From Paraburkholderia sp. BL21I4N1 (GTDB lineage Bacteria > Pseudomonadota > Gammaproteobacteria > Burkholderiales > Burkholderiaceae), in NCBI RefSeq assembly GCF_002973525.1, contig NZ_PVEN01000003.1, forward strand, positions 558,001 to 622,000: a stretch of 64,000 nt of DNA. The letters are read 5' to 3'. Both the position numbers and the translations under genes were made by a program. The notes beneath the pieces are model-generated. The model did not search any database. It saw only the letters and a list, made by a program, of their open reading frames with translations, and had not been told where the DNA came from. Positions 28,099-38,281 of this stretch are shown here, one piece after another. The number at the start of each line of letters is the position of its first letter. The first letter of the stretch is position 1.

Positions 28099-29994
28099 AT
28101 GGCACAAGAAACCATGAGCTTTCAGGCAGAAGTGAAACAGCTTCTGCACCTGATGATCCATTCGCTGTACAGCAACAAGGAAATTTTCCTGCGCGAGCTG
28201 ATTTCGAACGCGTCCGACGCGGCCGACAAGCTGCGCTTCGAAGCGATCGAAAACAGCGCGTTGTACGAAGGCGATTCGAACCTGCGGATTCGCGTGGCGT
28301 TCGACAAGGCCGCTCGCACCGTCACGATCGACGACAACGGCATCGGCATGAGCCGCGACGAAGCGATCGCCAACCTCGGTACGATCGCCCGCTCGGGCAC
28401 CAAGGAATTCTTCGGCAAGCTCTCCGGCGACCAGCAGAAAGACGCGGCGCTGATCGGCCAGTTCGGCGTGGGCTTCTATTCGGGCTTCATCGTCGCCGAC
28501 AAGATCACGGTTGAAACGCGCCGTGCCGGCTTGCCGGCGTCGGACGCCGTGCGCTGGGAAAGCGCGGGCGAGGGCGATTTCGCGGTGGAGAGCATCGAGC
28601 GCGCCGCGCGCGGCACGACCATCACGCTGCATCTGCGTGCCGATGAAGACGAGCTGCTGTCGTCGCATCGTCTGAAGTCGATCATTCAGAAGTACTCGGA
28701 CCACGTCGCGCTGCCCATCCTGATGCACAAGGAAGAGTGGGACGCGGAAAAGAGCGAGATGGTCACGAAAGACGAAGACGAGACCGTCAATCAGGCCAGC
28801 GCGTTGTGGACCCGTTCGAAGAACGAGATCACCGAAGAGCAGTACAAGCAGTTCTATCAGCACCTCGCGCACGACCATCAGGACCCGCTGATCTGGACGC
28901 ATAACCGCGTCGAGGGCCGCAGCGAGTACACGCAGTTGCTGTACGTGCCGACCCACGCGCCGTTCGACATGTACAACCGCGATAACCGCGGCGGCCTGAA
29001 GCTGTACGTGAAACGCGTGTTCATCATGGACGAAGCCGAGCAACTGCTGCCGGGCTATCTGCGTTTCGTGAAGGGGGTGGTCGATTCGAGCGATCTGCCG
29101 CTGAACGTGTCGCGCGAAATCCTGCAGGAGAGCCGCGACGTGAAGACGATTCGCGAGGGCGTGATCAAGCGTTCGCTGTCCATGCTCGAAGAGCTGGCCA
29201 ATTCGGAAGACGACGCCGAACGCGCGAAGTACGCCGGCTTCTGGAAGGAATTCGGCCAGGTGCTGAAGGAAGGCATCGGCGAAGATTTCGCCAATCGCGA
29301 GCGCATCGCGAAGCTCGTGCGTTTTGCGTCGACGCACACGGACACGGCGGAGCAGACCGTGTCGCTGGCCGATTACGTCGCGCGAATGAAGCCCGAGCAG
29401 ACCAAGATCTATTACGTGACCGCCGACACGTGGCTGGCCGCGACCCACAGCCCGCATCTCGAAGTGTTCCGCAAGAAGGGCGTGGAAGTGCTGCTGCTGA
29501 CCGATCGCGTCGACGAATGGATGCTGTCGTTCCTGAACGAATTCGACGGCAAGCCGCTGCAAAGCGTGGCGCGCGGCGATCTCGATCTGGGCGCGCTGAA
29601 CGACGAAGAAAAGCAGGCGCAGGAGAAGGTCGGCGAAGAGTTCAAGCCGCTCGTCGAGAAGATGAAGGAAGCGCTGAAGGACAAGGCGAAAGACGTGCGT
29701 CTCACGTTCCGCCTGACCGATTCGCCGTCTTGCCTCGTGGCCGACGACGGTGAAATGAGCGGCTATCTGCAACGCATGCTGAAGGCCGCCGGCCAGGACG
29801 CGCCGTCGTTTCATCCGATTCTCGAAGTGAATCCGGAGCACGCGCTGGTGAAGGGCTTGCACGCCGACAGCGCGAATTTCGACGACTGGTGCCACCTGCT
29901 GTTCGATCAAGCCATGCTGGCTGAAGGTGGCTCGCTGGAAGATCCCGCGAGCTTCGTGAAGCGCACCAATGCGTTGCTGCTGGCGCGTGCGTAG
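28099..29994 (+). CDS. htpG: Chaperone HtpG (Hsp90 family)
   Basis: A 631-residue ATP-dependent chaperone. The N-terminal GHKL ATPase has [28 protein letters not shown] and [11 protein letters not shown]; the middle domain carries [13 protein letters not shown]; the C-terminal dimerisation domain is complete. AGAGGAAG precedes the ATG. It is monocistronic, with a heat-shock promoter upstream and a terminator right after the gene. Confidence 0.97.
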   Translation: MAQETMSFQAEVKQLLHLMIHSLYSNKEIFLRELISNASDAADKLRFEAIENSALYEGDSNLRIRVAFDKAARTVTIDDNGIGMSRDEAIANLGTIARSGTKEFFGKLSGDQQKDAALIGQFGVGFYSGFIVADKITVETRRAGLPASDAVRWESAGEGDFAVESIERAARGTTITLHLRADEDELLSSHRLKSIIQKYSDHVALPILMHKEEWDAEKSEMVTKDEDETVNQASALWTRSKNEITEEQYKQFYQHLAHDHQDPLIWTHNRVEGRSEYTQLLYVPTHAPFDMYNRDNRGGLKLYVKRVFIMDEAEQLLPGYLRFVKGVVDSSDLPLNVSREILQESRDVKTIREGVIKRSLSMLEELANSEDDAERAKYAGFWKEFGQVLKEGIGEDFANRERIAKLVRFASTHTDTAEQTVSLADYVARMKPEQTKIYYVTADTWLAATHSPHLEVFRKKGVEVLLLTDRVDEWMLSFLNEFDGKPLQSVARGDLDLGALNDEEKQAQEKVGEEFKPLVEKMKEALKDKAKDVRLTFRLTDSPSCLVADDGEMSGYLQRMLKAAGQDAPSFHPILEVNPEHALVKGLHADSANFDDWCHLLFDQAMLAEGGSLEDPASFVKRTNALLLARA

Positions 29995-30035
29995 TGCGTG
30001 GAATTTAACGGCGGGCGGTTGACGCTGGTGGTTGG

Positions 30036-30068
30036 AAAATGCGCTGCCTTCCGGCAGCGCATTTTTTT
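30036..30068 (+). terminator. Intrinsic terminator of htpG
   Basis: AAAATGCGCTGCC, loop TTCC, GGCAGCGCATTTT, then more T. A 13-base-pair stem 41 bases after the htpG stop codon. Confidence 0.9.
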
Positions 30069-30112
30069 TGGCCGCGCCCGACCTGCAAAGCGGGACCAGG
30101 CGAGCGCAAGAC

Positions 30113-30382
30113 TTAGCGTGCCGGCACCGGCCCGTTCAGATGCGTGACCTGCGAGAGCACGCAGCCGGCCAGTTCCTTGGCTTCGTGGCAGGAGGCTTGG
30201 TCGGCCAATACCTTTGCCGCCAGACTGCCGATTTTCTGGCTGGTCTGCTTGGACGTGTGATGCTGCGCGAGTGCCGAGCCAGCCAGCTCCTTCTCCATGA
30301 ACGTGACCGAAGAACGCCGCAAAACCAGCGCGGCCAGATGAGCGATTCGGTCAGACGTTTCTTTCGTGTTGACAGTATTCAA
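30113..30382 (-). CDS. Small hypothetical protein (89 aa)
   Basis: Not recognised. Two similar halves can be seen: SDRIAHLAALVLRRSSVTF and SQKIGSLAAKVLADQASCHE, each followed by KELAG (EKELAGSALAQ, AKELAGCVLSQ), so it is an internal duplication of about 40 residues and probably all-helical. The start is a TTG at 30382 with CCGGAG about six bases upstream; no in-frame ATG fits better. It converges on the htpG terminator. Confidence 0.6.
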   Translation of the reverse strand: MNTVNTKETSDRIAHLAALVLRRSSVTFMEKELAGSALAQHHTSKQTSQKIGSLAAKVLADQASCHEAKELAGCVLSQVTHLNGPVPAR

Positions 30383-30654
30383 GGGTGACTCCGGATAAGT
30401 TAATTGTCGATTATGTCGACCCTGCAGGCATGGCCTGTCTGGTTGACCCAGATAAGTATGGGTAACTAACTAAACATAATCAACGACCATAAATTGAGAT
30501 TGGTTTATGAGACGTAATAGCGGGGTATTGTCTTATTCTTTCGCATTTTAAATTCGGATGCCTGATGGATTTATCGCAATCTTCCAGGTCGTAATTGCGC
30601 CGGATCTTATCCAATGAAGACGCGTTCGCGCGTCGCCATTTCCTGTGAATTCTC

Positions 30655-32022
30655 ATGCACGATTCCACCCTGGCCCTATCCCTTGCACAGTCCGAGCGCC
30701 GCGCGGCGCTTGCGCGCGCCTACGCACTAAACCCCGACTTAGACCCCGCGCTGCCGTTGCAACTCGCTCTCGCCTTCCGCGAGATTCGCGATTGGCCGGC
30801 GGTCGAACGCATTTGCCACGAGCGGCTCGCGCGCTATCCCGAGGATGCGGAAATGGCCTGGCAACTGAGCCACGCACAGTGGCAATGCAACGACGCGGCT
30901 GCGGCGGAGGCCACCATGCGCACCGTCGATCGCGCCGCGCCGGGCAATCCGCACGTGTTGGCGGCAATCGGTGTGTATCTGGCTGAGCAGGCGCGTTACG
31001 ACGCCGGCGAAGCGGCGCTGCGAGCGGCGCTGGCCCTCGATCCGTCGACGATCGAGGCGGCCGTCGATCTGGCCGATCTGGAATTGCGGCGCGGCGCATG
31101 GACGAGCGCATGGCCGCGCTTCGAGGCGCGGCTCGCGCGCGACGACCGCGAGCCCAACCACGTCGTCACCGTGATGGCGGCGCTGTGTCCGCGCTGGCGG
31201 GGCGAATCGCTGGCAGGTAAAACGCTTGTCGTGCATAGCGAACAGGGTAGCGGCGACGATATCCAGATGGTTCGTTTCGTCCGGCGAATGGCCGCTCGCG
31301 CGCACGCTGAAGGCGGCCGCCTGGTGCTGGCCGTGCGGCGCGCCTTGCAACCGCTGTTCGCGCGCTTTTACGCGGATTGCGTGTCGATCGAGGACGGCCC
31401 GCTCGGCACGCCCCACTACGCTTTGCCGATGATGAGCCTGCCTCTCGTGCTCGACCTGCGGCCCAACGAACCACGCGGCGCGCCGTATCTGCACGCCGAT
31501 GTCGAGAAGACGGCCGCATGGCGCGAGCGGCTCCACGCCTGTGCGCCGGCTGCGAAGCGTCATGTCGGGCTGGTGTGGTCCGGCAGTCCGACGCATCGGC
31601 GGGACGCGAAGCGGTCGATTCCGCTGGCAGCGCTCGCTCCGCTGCTGACACTGCAGGATGTCGTATTCCACCCGCTCACGCCCGGCCGCCAGGAAGACGT
31701 GGTGGCGCTGGCCGCGCAAGGCTATCGTGTGTGCGATCTGACGGCGGCCTATGAAAGCGGATTCGACGACGTGGCGGCGCATCTCGGTGGGCTCGATGCG
31801 CTGGTGACGATCGACAGCGCGCCGTTGCACCTCGGCGGCGCGCTCGGACGCCCGGTCCTCGCGATGCTCGACCATGTGTCGCACTGGTCGTGGGGCAACG
31901 AGGAGACGCAGCCCTGGTACGACTCGGTGGAACTGTTCAGGCAGCCGCGGCCGGGGGACTGGGCGCCGGTGGTCGAGCGGGTCAAAAACTGTTTGCAGGC
32001 GATGACGGCCTGCAAACTGTAA
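30655..32022 (+). CDS. TPR protein with glycosyltransferase-like C-terminal domain
   Basis: 455 residues. The first 170 form TPR-like helical repeats (YALNPDLDPALPLQLALAF, ALALDPSTIEAAVDLADLEL). The C-terminal part has SEQGSGDDIQMVRF, HVGLVWSGSPTHRRDAKRSIPL and TIDSAPLHLGGALGRPVLAML, which resemble GT9/GT41-like glycosyltransferase folds found in TPR-glycosyltransferase proteins of Burkholderiaceae. The acceptor is unknown. No glycan cluster surrounds it. The start codon lacks a clear ribosome site. Confidence 0.75.
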   Translation: MHDSTLALSLAQSERRAALARAYALNPDLDPALPLQLALAFREIRDWPAVERICHERLARYPEDAEMAWQLSHAQWQCNDAAAAEATMRTVDRAAPGNPHVLAAIGVYLAEQARYDAGEAALRAALALDPSTIEAAVDLADLELRRGAWTSAWPRFEARLARDDREPNHVVTVMAALCPRWRGESLAGKTLVVHSEQGSGDDIQMVRFVRRMAARAHAEGGRLVLAVRRALQPLFARFYADCVSIEDGPLGTPHYALPMMSLPLVLDLRPNEPRGAPYLHADVEKTAAWRERLHACAPAAKRHVGLVWSGSPTHRRDAKRSIPLAALAPLLTLQDVVFHPLTPGRQEDVVALAAQGYRVCDLTAAYESGFDDVAAHLGGLDALVTIDSAPLHLGGALGRPVLAMLDHVSHWSWGNEETQPWYDSVELFRQPRPGDWAPVVERVKNCLQAMTACKL

Positions 32023-32119
32023 GCGTGCCGCAGGGGCGAATGTCGAGGGGAAACCGCCGCTGGACGAACGGGTGCGAGCGCCACGGCCGCTTCCCTGAGC
32101 GCCGTTATAATCCGACACC

Positions 32120-32857
32120 ATGCCTATCCGTTTCGATGCCGCCGACGCCCACTGGCGCGTCGCTCCTTTACCCGGCTTCAGCGCCGCCCAGAAAGACTGG
32201 CTGACGCGCGGCGGTTCACTGACCGCGCATCTGCGTGCGCTCGGTGCGGTCGCGGTGCGCGTCACGCGTGAAAGCGTCGCATTGCCGTGGGCCGACGAAT
32301 CCGCCGCGCTCGGCCTCGCGCCACGCGCCCCGGTGTGGGTTCGGGAAGTGGTGCTGTCGGTCGACCGCGTGCCGTTCGTCGCCGCGCACAGCGTGACGCC
32401 GCTCATTGCAAGCGTCGGCGTGTGGCAGGCCACCCGGCGGTTGCGCACGCGGCCGTTGGCCGAGCTGCTGTATAGCGACAGCAGCGTCGCGCGTTCGGCG
32501 TTGGTGAGCCGGCGTTTGACGGAACGTCATCCGTTGTACCGGTTGGCGGCGCGTGAAATCGCCGCGACTACGGCGTCGCCGCATGCGCTGGTCGCGCGCC
32601 GCTCGGTGTTCGAGCGTCACGGCGCACCGCTGATGGTGACGGAATGCTTTCTCCCCGCGCTGTGGTCGCATCTGGCGGAGATGGCTTCCTCCCGAATCGA
32701 TGACGCAAACTCGCCCGCCCAAACGCCGCATGCTGCGCATCCGCGAGTGCGCGAGCACGGTCGTCCGCTTGAACACACCGCGTCGCGCGCACACGCTTCG
32801 AAGGAAGTCCCAGTGAAAGAGCCGGCGGCACCCTCATCCAACGAGCGAGGCCGCTGA
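32120..32857 (+). CDS. ubiC: Chorismate lyase, with C-terminal extension
   Basis: Converts chorismate to 4-hydroxybenzoate and pyruvate, the first committed step of ubiquinone synthesis. VWVREVVL carries the substrate Arg and [10 protein letters not shown] the catalytic Glu. The core ends near residue 190, close to the size of E. coli UbiC (about 165); a further 55 residues form a polar tail rich in His, Ala, Pro and Ser that is probably disordered. It overlaps the next gene by one base and shares an operon with it. Confidence 0.85.
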   Translation: MPIRFDAADAHWRVAPLPGFSAAQKDWLTRGGSLTAHLRALGAVAVRVTRESVALPWADESAALGLAPRAPVWVREVVLSVDRVPFVAAHSVTPLIASVGVWQATRRLRTRPLAELLYSDSSVARSALVSRRLTERHPLYRLAAREIAATTASPHALVARRSVFERHGAPLMVTECFLPALWSHLAEMASSRIDDANSPAQTPHAAHPRVREHGRPLEHTASRAHASKEVPVKEPAAPSSNERGR

Positions 32858-33330
32858 TGCTGCGCGGTTTTCCACCCGTCGTCGCGGCGGATACCCACAC
32901 GCTGATTCTGGGCAGCTTTCCCGGCGAGGCGTCACTGGCCGCGACGCAGTATTACGCGCATCCGCGTAATCAGTTCTGGCGTCTGGTCGGCACCGTGCTC
33001 GACGAACCGCTTCCCAGCGTCACTTACGAAGAACGTCTGCGTCGTCTGCTGGCGCATGGCGTCGGCGTGTGGGACGTGCTCGCCGCTTGCGAGCGCGAGG
33101 GCAGCCTCGACGTGGCGATCCGCAACGCGAGCCCTAACGATTTCGCATCGCTGCGCGCGCACGCGCCGCAACTCGCGAAAGTCTGCTTCAACGGCAAGAC
33201 GGCCGGCCGCTTCGCGCCTGTCATCGGCGCCGCCGGTTACACCACCCTCGTCCTGCCTTCGTCCAGTCCGGCGAATGCTATGCTCTCGTTCGACCAAAAA
33301 TTGTGCCTCTGGCGCGACATCCTCACATGA
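32857..33330 (+). CDS. Hypoxanthine-DNA glycosylase (uracil-DNA-glycosylase superfamily, family 6)
   Basis: 157 residues that excise deaminated bases (hypoxanthine). The N-terminal LILGSFPGEASL and YYAHPRNQFWRLV are the family hallmarks, including the catalytic-loop Asn; the C-terminal LPSSSPANA corresponds to the DNA-minor-groove loop. The start overlaps the ubiC stop codon (TGATG) and the stop overlaps the next gene by four bases (ATGA), so the three are translationally coupled. Confidence 0.87.
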   Translation: MLRGFPPVVAADTHTLILGSFPGEASLAATQYYAHPRNQFWRLVGTVLDEPLPSVTYEERLRRLLAHGVGVWDVLAACEREGSLDVAIRNASPNDFASLRAHAPQLAKVCFNGKTAGRFAPVIGAAGYTTLVLPSSSPANAMLSFDQKLCLWRDILT

Positions 33331-34247
33331 CGAAATTGATCAAGCGCGCTTCGGCCGAAGCGCGTGCCTTCCGCCATCGCGACGCCGAATCCGCCAGCGC
33401 CGGGGGCAAGCAGCAAGCCGCGCGCGGCAAGAAGCGCGCGTTGCACGACGACGACCTGCACGACGCGCCGCAAATCGAAACGCCGCGCAAGCCGCGTTTC
33501 GCCCCGGTGACGTTCTCCGAAGAAGGCGGCGTGCGCTTCCTGCATTTCGGCACGGAATGGGTGCAAGGCGCCATGCGTCTGCGCAAGCCGGATCACATCG
33601 AACTCGAATACGCGCAGCAGATGATGGCCTGGCTGCTGTTCATCGAAACGCCCAAGCGTATCGTCCAGCTCGGTCTGGGCGCGGCGGCGCTGACCAAGTT
33701 CGCGTACCGCTTCCTGAAGCGCGCGAAGGTCGAGGCAGTGGAACTGAACCCGGCGGTCGTGGTGGCCGCCCGCACCATGTTCGAACTGCCGCACGACGAC
33801 GCACGCCTGACCGTGCACGAAACCGACGCGTGGGACTTCGTCAACGACAGCGCCAACCACGGCACGATCGGCGCGCTGCAGGTCGACGTCTACGACGCGA
33901 CCGCGCGCGGACCGGTGCTCGACAGCGTCGGCTTCTACCGCGCGGTGCGCGCGTGCCTGACCGACGCGGGCGTGGTGACGGTGAACCTGTTCGGCGATCA
34001 TCCGAGTTTCGTGCGCAATATGAAACGCCTGAACGAAGCCTTCGACGGTCGCGTGATCGCGCTGCCGGAAGTGCATGACGGCAACCGCATCGCGATCGCG
34101 TTCTCGGGCCCGGCGCTCGACGTGCCCTTCACGGCGCTGCAGGCGCGCGCGAAGCTGATCGAAGCCGAACTCGGCTTGCCGGCTCGCAAGTGGATCAAGG
34201 GTTTGCAGGAATCGACCGGGCAGAACGGCGCGTCGTTCGTGATCTGA
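33327..34247 (+). CDS. Spermidine-synthase-like (SpeE fold) protein
   Basis: 306 residues with the SpeE/Rossmann methyltransferase fold: QLGLGAAALTKF (nucleotide-binding loop), VEAVELNPAVVVAARTMF (acidic ribose-binding Glu) and LQVDVYDATARGPVLDSVGFY. The last stretch has a different acidic-loop composition from true aminopropyltransferases (which show DSSDP-like sequence), so the substrate may not be putrescine. The N-terminal 40 residues are basic and low in complexity. The ATG at 33327 overlaps the previous stop codon; an upstream in-frame ATG (33303) is less likely. Confidence 0.8.
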   Translation: MTKLIKRASAEARAFRHRDAESASAGGKQQAARGKKRALHDDDLHDAPQIETPRKPRFAPVTFSEEGGVRFLHFGTEWVQGAMRLRKPDHIELEYAQQMMAWLLFIETPKRIVQLGLGAAALTKFAYRFLKRAKVEAVELNPAVVVAARTMFELPHDDARLTVHETDAWDFVNDSANHGTIGALQVDVYDATARGPVLDSVGFYRAVRACLTDAGVVTVNLFGDHPSFVRNMKRLNEAFDGRVIALPEVHDGNRIAIAFSGPALDVPFTALQARAKLIEAELGLPARKWIKGLQESTGQNGASFVI

Positions 34248-34542
34248 TGTCGTCAAGGTCGGGCCGGCCCGAGGCCGGCTCGACTTCCCCAGGGCCGCGC
34301 GCCCGCCCGTTGCGTTCATGCGGCGGTTCTCCCGTCCGCAATACCCCCCTCGTCTCCGCTAAACCGTCGCTCCGCGCGCCTCAGCAGCATGCTCGCGCCT
34401 CGGGTCGTCCCTGCTTGACCGCACGTTCGCGGCTCCTATACTCTTTCGAAGCTTTCGGGGCGCCCGTGGCCATCCGCGGCGGGATCCACCACCCGTCAAA
34501 CACGGGCAGACAACATTTCAATAATAGGGAAGAGGAGACGTC

Positions 34543-34782
34543 ATGGCTCACGACGCCGACGCGAACAAGGCCAGCAAGCACTGGCTCTGGTTGCTGCTGT
34601 TGCCCTGGATCGCGATGATCTGGGTGCCGTCATACAACAAGGTCGAACCGCAACTGTTCGATTTCCCGTTCTTCTACTGGTATCAGCTCCTGTGGGTGCT
34701 GATTAGCGCCGTCATCACGGCGCTCGTGTACTTCAAGACCAAGACACGCTCCACGAGCGGTCCGCAAGGGGGCGCACGCTAA
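34543..34782 (+). CDS. DUF3311 small subunit of a sodium:solute symporter
   Basis: 79 residues with two membrane helices (about 12-33, KHWLWLLLLPWIAMIWVPSYN, and 41-62). DUF3311 proteins are known to sit directly upstream of MctP-type symporters, as here. AGAGGAGA precedes the start. The stop codon overlaps the next start (TAATG). Confidence 0.9.
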   Translation: MAHDADANKASKHWLWLLLLPWIAMIWVPSYNKVEPQLFDFPFFYWYQLLWVLISAVITALVYFKTKTRSTSGPQGGAR

Positions 34783-36332
34783 TGAATGCCACCGCAACCT
34801 TCGTCTTCGTGCTGTTTTTCATCGGCGTCACGATTCTCGGCTTTGTCGCGGCCCACTGGCGGCGCGGCGATCTCGCCCATCTGGAAGAGTGGGGCCTCGG
34901 CGGCCGACGCTTCGGCACCATCGTCACCTGGTTCCTGCTGGGCGGCGACCTGTACACCGCGTACACCTTCATCGCCGTGCCGGCGCTGGTGTTCGGTGCG
35001 GGCGCAACCGGTTTCTTCGCGCTGCCGTACACGATCCTGATCTATCCGTTCGCGTTCGTGGTGTTCCCGAAACTGTGGAGTATCGCCAAACGTCAGGGCT
35101 ACGTGACATCGGCGGACTTCGTGTCGGCACGCTACGGCAGCCGCATGCTGGCTCTCGCGATCGCCGTCACCGGCATCGTCGCGACCATGCCGTATATCGC
35201 GCTACAACTGGTCGGTATCGAAGTGGTGATCGGCGCGCTCGGTTTCGACACCAAGGGCTTCGTGGGCGATCTGCCGCTCATCATCGCGTTCGCGATTCTG
35301 GCGGCCTACACGTACACCTCGGGCCTGCGCGCGCCGGCCATGATCGCGGTGGTCAAGGACATCCTGATCTACATCGTGATCTTCGCCGCGATTATCGTGA
35401 TTCCGCCGCAACTGGGCGGCTTCGGGCATATCTTCAGTATCGTGCCGCCGGCCAAGCTGCTGCTGAAGGCGCCGGACGTGTCGAGCCTGCACGGCTACAG
35501 CGCCTATGCGACGCTCGCGGTGGGTTCGGCGCTCGCGCTGTTTCTGTATCCGCACTCGATCACCGCGGTGCTGTCGTCGAAATCGGGTAACACCATCCGC
35601 CGCAACATGGCGATGCTGCCGGCTTACTCGCTGGTGCTCGGCCTGCTCGCGCTGCTCGGCTTCATGGCGTTGGCCTCGGGCGTGAAGGACATGCCGGAAT
35701 TCGCGCCGTACTTCAAGGCGTTCGGCCCGAACTTCGCCGTGCCGGCGCTGTTCTTGCATTTCTTCCCGTCGTGGTTCGTCGGCGTGGCGTTCGCGGCGAT
35801 CGGCATCGGCGCGCTGGTGCCGGCGGCGATCATGTCGATCGCGGCGGCCAACCTGTACACGCGCAATATCCACAAGGAGTTCGTGAACCGCAACATGACG
35901 CATGAGCAGGAGACCAATGTCGCGAAGCTGGTCTCGCTGATCGTCAAGGTCGGCGCGGTCGCGTTCATTCTCGGTCTGCCGCTCACGTACGCGATCCAGT
36001 TGCAACTGCTCGGCGGGATCTGGATCATCCAGACGCTGCCGGCGATCGTGCTCGGTCTGTACACGCGCGTGCTCGACTATCGCGGCCTGCTGGCCGGCTG
36101 GGCGGTGGGCATTGCAACCGGCACCTGGATGGCGATTTCGCTGAAGCTGGCAGGCTCGATCTTCACGATTCATCTGTTCGGTCTGGCGATTCCGGGCTAC
36201 GCGGCAGTGTGGTCGCTGATCGTGAATCTGGTGGTGTCGGTGGTGGTGAGCTTGCTGGTGCGCGCGTTCGGCATGCAGCGTGCCGAGGACCGCACGCGTC
36301 CGGAAGATTATCTGGATGTGGTCGAGGGCTAA
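34782..36332 (+). CDS. mctP: Sodium:solute symporter, MctP-type monocarboxylate permease
   Basis: A 516-residue inner-membrane symporter of the SSS family with about 13 helices. Motifs include the N-terminal GGRRFGTIVTWFLLGGDLYTAYTF and KRQGYVTSADFVSARYGS, both typical of this group. Family members take up monocarboxylates such as lactate, pyruvate or some amino acids. It is translationally coupled to the DUF3311 gene. The exact substrate is not readable from sequence. Confidence 0.85.
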   Translation: MNATATFVFVLFFIGVTILGFVAAHWRRGDLAHLEEWGLGGRRFGTIVTWFLLGGDLYTAYTFIAVPALVFGAGATGFFALPYTILIYPFAFVVFPKLWSIAKRQGYVTSADFVSARYGSRMLALAIAVTGIVATMPYIALQLVGIEVVIGALGFDTKGFVGDLPLIIAFAILAAYTYTSGLRAPAMIAVVKDILIYIVIFAAIIVIPPQLGGFGHIFSIVPPAKLLLKAPDVSSLHGYSAYATLAVGSALALFLYPHSITAVLSSKSGNTIRRNMAMLPAYSLVLGLLALLGFMALASGVKDMPEFAPYFKAFGPNFAVPALFLHFFPSWFVGVAFAAIGIGALVPAAIMSIAAANLYTRNIHKEFVNRNMTHEQETNVAKLVSLIVKVGAVAFILGLPLTYAIQLQLLGGIWIIQTLPAIVLGLYTRVLDYRGLLAGWAVGIATGTWMAISLKLAGSIFTIHLFGLAIPGYAAVWSLIVNLVVSVVVSLLVRAFGMQRAEDRTRPEDYLDVVEG

Positions 36333-36469
36333 AAGCGGCTGATTGCTTCAGCGCAGCATCGCAGTCTGAAAAACGGCGCCCTCGGACGAAAGTTCGCGGG
36401 CGTCTGTCTTTATAGGGCAGTCCAGGGCACGATAGCGGAACTGTCTTTCGAAGGATTCGCCGCGCCGCC

Positions 36470-37594
36470 ATGGCCTCTGCCGATTCCCACACCGTGATTC
36501 CACGCCGCTCCGCGCTCAGCCGGATGGTGCGCGCGATCACCTCGCCGTATTACCGCTTTCGTCACGCGAAGGTGCTGCATAGCCTGCGCGTCGGCCTCGC
36601 GATGCTGGTGTCGATTCTGGCGACCACGGGTATCGACATTCCGCATGGCATCTGGTCGTCGGTGACGTTGCTGGTGGTGATCGGCGGTTTGCAGCATCAC
36701 GGCAATATCCGCAAGAAAGCCGCCGAGCGGGCGGCCGGCACACTGCTCGGCGCGACGATCGGACTCGCGTTGATCCTCGTGCAGAATGTCACCGGCTCGC
36801 TGCCGCTGACCTATGTGCTGATGTCGATCGTCGCGGCGATCTGCGCGTGGTTCGCGATCGGCTCGTCCGGTTACATCGGGCTGTTGACGGCCATCACGAT
36901 GTGCATCGTTGCCGGGCATGGCGACAACCTGATCGACGTCGGGCTGTGGCGCACGCTGAACGTGCTGATCGGCATTGTGATCGCGCTGGCGTTTTCGTTC
37001 GCGCTGCCGCTGCATGCGACCTATTCGTGGCGCTACGGGATCGCTGCCAATCTGCGCGAGTGTGCGCGTATTTATACACGTTTGATCGACGGCGAGACGA
37101 TCAGCGAGGAAGAACAGGTCCAGCACTTTCTGGCGATCAACCAGCGGCTGGTGCAGTTGCGTGCGCTGATGCCGTCGGTCGCGAAAGAGATCGACGTGCC
37201 GCAGTTTAAGCTTGAGGAGATTCAGCGGCTGCACCGCTCGGTGCTCAGTGCGCTGGAACTGCTGGCCACCGGCCCGTTGATGCATGCCGACGCGGTTGCA
37301 CGTGCCGCGTACGGCGCGCAGTGCGGCGCCGAGGTGCGCGCCGTGCGGGCGATTCTGCTGGCGATGTCGCGTGGCTTGCGCTTCGGCCGGGCGACGCACT
37401 TCGGGATTCCGGCCGCGTCGCCGCTCGCGCAGGCGCACGGCGACGCGGCGCTGCGGTTGCCGCCCGATCTGCAGGGACCGTATTGGCTCGGTCAGCGGCT
37501 CGCGGAGCAGGTGGACCGGCTGCGCGCACTATTGCTGGAAACCGAGCCGAACTGGAATATCGAACGGCATTCGCGGACCTTGCTGAAGGTTTAA
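36470..37594 (+). CDS. FUSC-family membrane protein
   Basis: 374 residues. The first half has about five to six hydrophobic helices, with the FUSC signature IPHGIWSSVTLLVVI and KKAAERAAGTLLGATIGLAL; the second half is cytoplasmic and mostly helical. Family members belong to aromatic-acid or efflux-linked exporters (AaeB/YccS type), but this one is shorter and lacks the second membrane repeat, so it may need a partner. It is monocistronic, with a compact upstream region. Confidence 0.82.
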   Translation: MASADSHTVIPRRSALSRMVRAITSPYYRFRHAKVLHSLRVGLAMLVSILATTGIDIPHGIWSSVTLLVVIGGLQHHGNIRKKAAERAAGTLLGATIGLALILVQNVTGSLPLTYVLMSIVAAICAWFAIGSSGYIGLLTAITMCIVAGHGDNLIDVGLWRTLNVLIGIVIALAFSFALPLHATYSWRYGIAANLRECARIYTRLIDGETISEEEQVQHFLAINQRLVQLRALMPSVAKEIDVPQFKLEEIQRLHRSVLSALELLATGPLMHADAVARAAYGAQCGAEVRAVRAILLAMSRGLRFGRATHFGIPAASPLAQAHGDAALRLPPDLQGPYWLGQRLAEQVDRLRALLLETEPNWNIERHSRTLLKV

Positions 37595-37624
37595 CGTGGT
37601 CCGCCGCATGGGCGTGGGGCGGCT

Positions 37625-38035
37625 TCAGTCTTCCGGCAACGTCACCATCCACATCAGACCGAAACGGTCCACCAGCATCCCGAAGCCCTTGCTCCAGAAG
37701 GTCGGCTGAAACGGCAGTGTCACCTGGCCGCCGTCGGCGAGTGCATTGAAATATTTTTCGGCGACGGCGGGCTCGGCTGTGAGCGACAGCGCGAAGCCGT
37801 CCATCTTGGCGGTGGGATCGCAATGACCGTCGGACGCCATCCAGATGGTCGAACCCATCTTGATCGACGCGTGCATGATCTTTTCCTCGAGACCGGCCCG
37901 CGGCGGGTTGTTCGGGTCAGGCGGCGCTTCCTTGTAGCGCATCTTGAGCAGCACTTCGGCGCCGAGTTTCTCGGTGTAATAGTCGAGCGCTTCTTCGCAA
38001 CGGCCGTTGAAAAACACGTAAGGCTGAACGGACAT
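37625..38035 (-). CDS. PhnB-like VOC-fold protein
   Basis: 136 residues of the 3-demethylubiquinone-9 3-methyltransferase-like / PhnB group. YVFFNGRCEEALDYYTEKLGA begins the fold and FGMLVDRFGLMWMV ends it. No phosphonate genes are nearby, so a phosphonate role is not implied. AGGAGA precedes the ATG. Confidence 0.85.
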   Translation of the reverse strand: MSVQPYVFFNGRCEEALDYYTEKLGAEVLLKMRYKEAPPDPNNPPRAGLEEKIMHASIKMGSTIWMASDGHCDPTAKMDGFALSLTAEPAVAEKYFNALADGGQVTLPFQPTFWSKGFGMLVDRFGLMWMVTLPED

Positions 38036-38177
38036 GATCGTCTCCTGAAGTAGGAACAGCAGGCGCCGGCGGCCCTCGGGAAACCGCCGCGAGGGACGGG
38101 CGTGCTGAAAATTGTAGTCGTCCGTTGCGGCGGGATCGTGACTTTATGTCGTAGGGTCGGGCGGGTCGGTAAACGGC

Positions 38178-38211
38178 AAACGGCCCCGGACCGTCAGGTC
38201 CGGGGCCGTTT
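38178..38211. terminator. Hairpin terminator between the VOC and transaldolase genes
   Basis: AAACGGCCCCGGAC (38178-38191), loop of six, GTCCGGGGCCGTTT (38198-38211). A perfect 14-pair stem. Both neighbouring genes read leftwards; it lies past the transaldolase stop codon and ends that transcript. Confidence 0.85.
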
Positions 38212-38281
38212 GCCGAATGACTTTCGCGTCAGGCGCGGCGGCTTATTCCGCCGCCGCAAAGGCCCGCAAAGCCTGCCGCCA

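Noticed and set aside
28054..29910. Long minus-strand frame (618 codons) across htpG
   Set aside because: Antisense shadow of a well-supported gene, with no motif or ribosome site.
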